Below, one piece after another: positions 7,108-8,122 of a stretch of 8,122 nucleotides of DNA. The DNA comes from Lysobacterales bacterium. GTDB lineage: Bacteria > Pseudomonadota > Gammaproteobacteria > Xanthomonadales > SZUA-36. Positions within the stretch are counted from its first letter, which is position 1. Each line of letters opens with the position of its first letter. The notes under the pieces are model-generated. The model saw only the letters and a list, made by a program, of their open reading frames with translations. It had not been told where the DNA came from and did not search any database. The stretch covers positions 1 through 8,122 of the forward strand of contig JABSSV010000193.1 of assembly GCA_013213875.1 (NCBI GenBank), given 5' to 3'. The position numbers and the translations under genes were made by a program.

Positions 7108-8122
7108 ATGAATGATGTAGTAATTGTTGATGCCGTACGCACACCCATGGGCCGATCCAAGGGCGGCGTGTTTCGTCATGTGCGCGCTGAGGACTTGTCA
7201 GCTGAGCTGGTGAAGGCACTGCTGGCGCGTAACCCGGCCGTTGAATCTGAGCAGATCGAAGATGTGATCTGGGGCTGCGTCCAGCAGACGCTGGAGCAGG
7301 GCTTTAATGTGGCCCGCCAAGTTTCCCTGCGGGCGGGCCTGCCGCATTCGGTTTCCGGCCAGACCGTGAACCGTCTCTGTGGCTCCTCCATGACCGCCAT
7401 CCATACGGCCACCACGGCCATCAAGGCCGGCATCGGAGATACCTACCTTTGTGGTGGGGTGGAGCATATGGGTCACGTGCCCATGACCCACGGCTATGAT
7501 GGACACCCAGCCCTGTCCCTGAATGTGGCCAAGGCCTCCGCCATGATGGGGCTGACCGCAGAAATGCTGGCGACCGTCTTCAAGATCTCACGGGAAGCGC
7601 AGGATCAGTTTGCCGCCACCTCGCATCAACGGGCCGGTGCGGCACTAGCCAGTGGCGGCTTCAAGAACGAGCTGACCCCCCTGGCCGGCCATGACGCGGA
7701 CGGCTTGTCGGTCCTGGTGGACTATGACGAAGTGGTGCGGCCCGATACCACGGTAGAGACCCTTAGCGGTTTGCGTCCGGCCTTTAACCCGCAGGGTTCC
7801 GTAACCGCGGGCAACAGCTCGGCCATTTCCGATGGCGCTTCCGCCATGCTGGTCATGTCTGCCGATAAGGCCGCGGCCCAGGGCCTAAAGCCCATGGCCC
7901 GCATTGTCTCCATGGCATCCGCCGGCTGCGATCCTTCCACCATGGGACGCGGCCCGGTACCCGCTTCCCAAAAGGCACTGCAACGTGCAGGCCTGGAGCT
8001 GAAGGACATCGATTATTTCGAACTGAACGAAGCCTTCGCCGCCCAGTCACTGGCCGTGCTCACGGAAATGGGGCTGCTGGACCGTCAGGACGTGGTCAAC
8101 ATCAAGGGCGGTGCCATTGCCC
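7108..8122 (+). CDS. fadA: 3-ketoacyl-CoA thiolase FadA (partial, C-terminus beyond window)
   Basis: FadA is the beta subunit of the fatty acid oxidation complex and performs the final thiolytic step, releasing acetyl-CoA, or propionyl-CoA at the end of odd-chain acids. The ATG at 7108 follows GGAG (7097-7100) by 7 bases, 24 bases after the fadB stop. The 338 codons seen cover most of a roughly 390-residue thiolase. Visible family marks are VRTPMGRSKGG (10-20), nucleophile Cys91 in NRLCGSSM (88-95), GGVEHMGHVPM (116-126), VTAGNSSAISDGA (232-244) and ELNEAFAAQ (305-313). The sequence stops inside NIKGGAIA, just before the GHP motif that should carry the catalytic histidine; the second catalytic cysteine is also outside. 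The order fadB-fadA matches the usual gammaproteobacterial operon. No break or odd residue is seen. Confidence 0.97.
   Translation, partial: MNDVVIVDAVRTPMGRSKGGVFRHVRAEDLSAELVKALLARNPAVESEQIEDVIWGCVQQTLEQGFNVARQVSLRAGLPHSVSGQTVNRLCGSSMTAIHTATTAIKAGIGDTYLCGGVEHMGHVPMTHGYDGHPALSLNVAKASAMMGLTAEMLATVFKISREAQDQFAATSHQRAGAALASGGFKNELTPLAGHDADGLSVLVDYDEVVRPDTTVETLSGLRPAFNPQGSVTAGNSSAISDGASAMLVMSADKAAAQGLKPMARIVSMASAGCDPSTMGRGPVPASQKALQRAGLELKDIDYFELNEAFAAQSLAVLTEMGLLDRQDVVNIKGGAIA

Overview
The window reads as an ordinary piece of core carbon metabolism from a gammaproteobacterium. All five genes are recognisable and intact apart from the two cut by the window edges. The organism call is inference. 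The FadB and FadA proteins look like the Pseudomonas/Oceanospirillales type, the acnD-prpF pair is common in Gamma- and Betaproteobacteria, and the DNA is moderately GC-rich (roughly 60% by eye). I cannot name a genus.

Left part, minus strand (1-3589): acnD is followed 9 bases later by prpF, which runs off the left edge. Together they encode the AcnD/PrpF route of the 2-methylcitrate cycle, which removes propionyl-CoA. AcnD is an iron-sulfur 2-methylcitrate dehydratase. PrpF isomerises its product to the form a normal aconitase can hydrate. acnD is the first gene of the unit, and prpB and prpC are not upstream of it. A plausible sigma70-type promoter precedes acnD, and a perfect 5-3-5 palindrome overlaps its -10 box.

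Middle, plus strand (3768-4670): divergent from acnD is a dienelactone-hydrolase-family protein with the Cys-Asp-His triad and a twin-arginine (Tat) signal, so it is probably periplasmic. It resembles the YghX-type branch. Its substrate is unknown.

Right part, plus strand (4933-8122): fadB (complete) and fadA (cut by the right edge) form the fatty-acid beta-oxidation multienzyme operon. A good sigma70-like promoter lies about 50 bases upstream of fadB. The first in-frame start candidate (TTG at 4903) is less likely than the ATG at 4933.

The fad and prp genes fit together metabolically. Beta-oxidation of odd-chain fatty acids ends in propionyl-CoA, which the methylcitrate cycle consumes. I found no mobile element, CRISPR array, RNA gene, toxin-antitoxin or defence module, and no convincing new system. 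The most useful second looks are the putative operator at acnD, the detached acnD-prpF arrangement, and the exported hydrolase placed between two catabolic operons.
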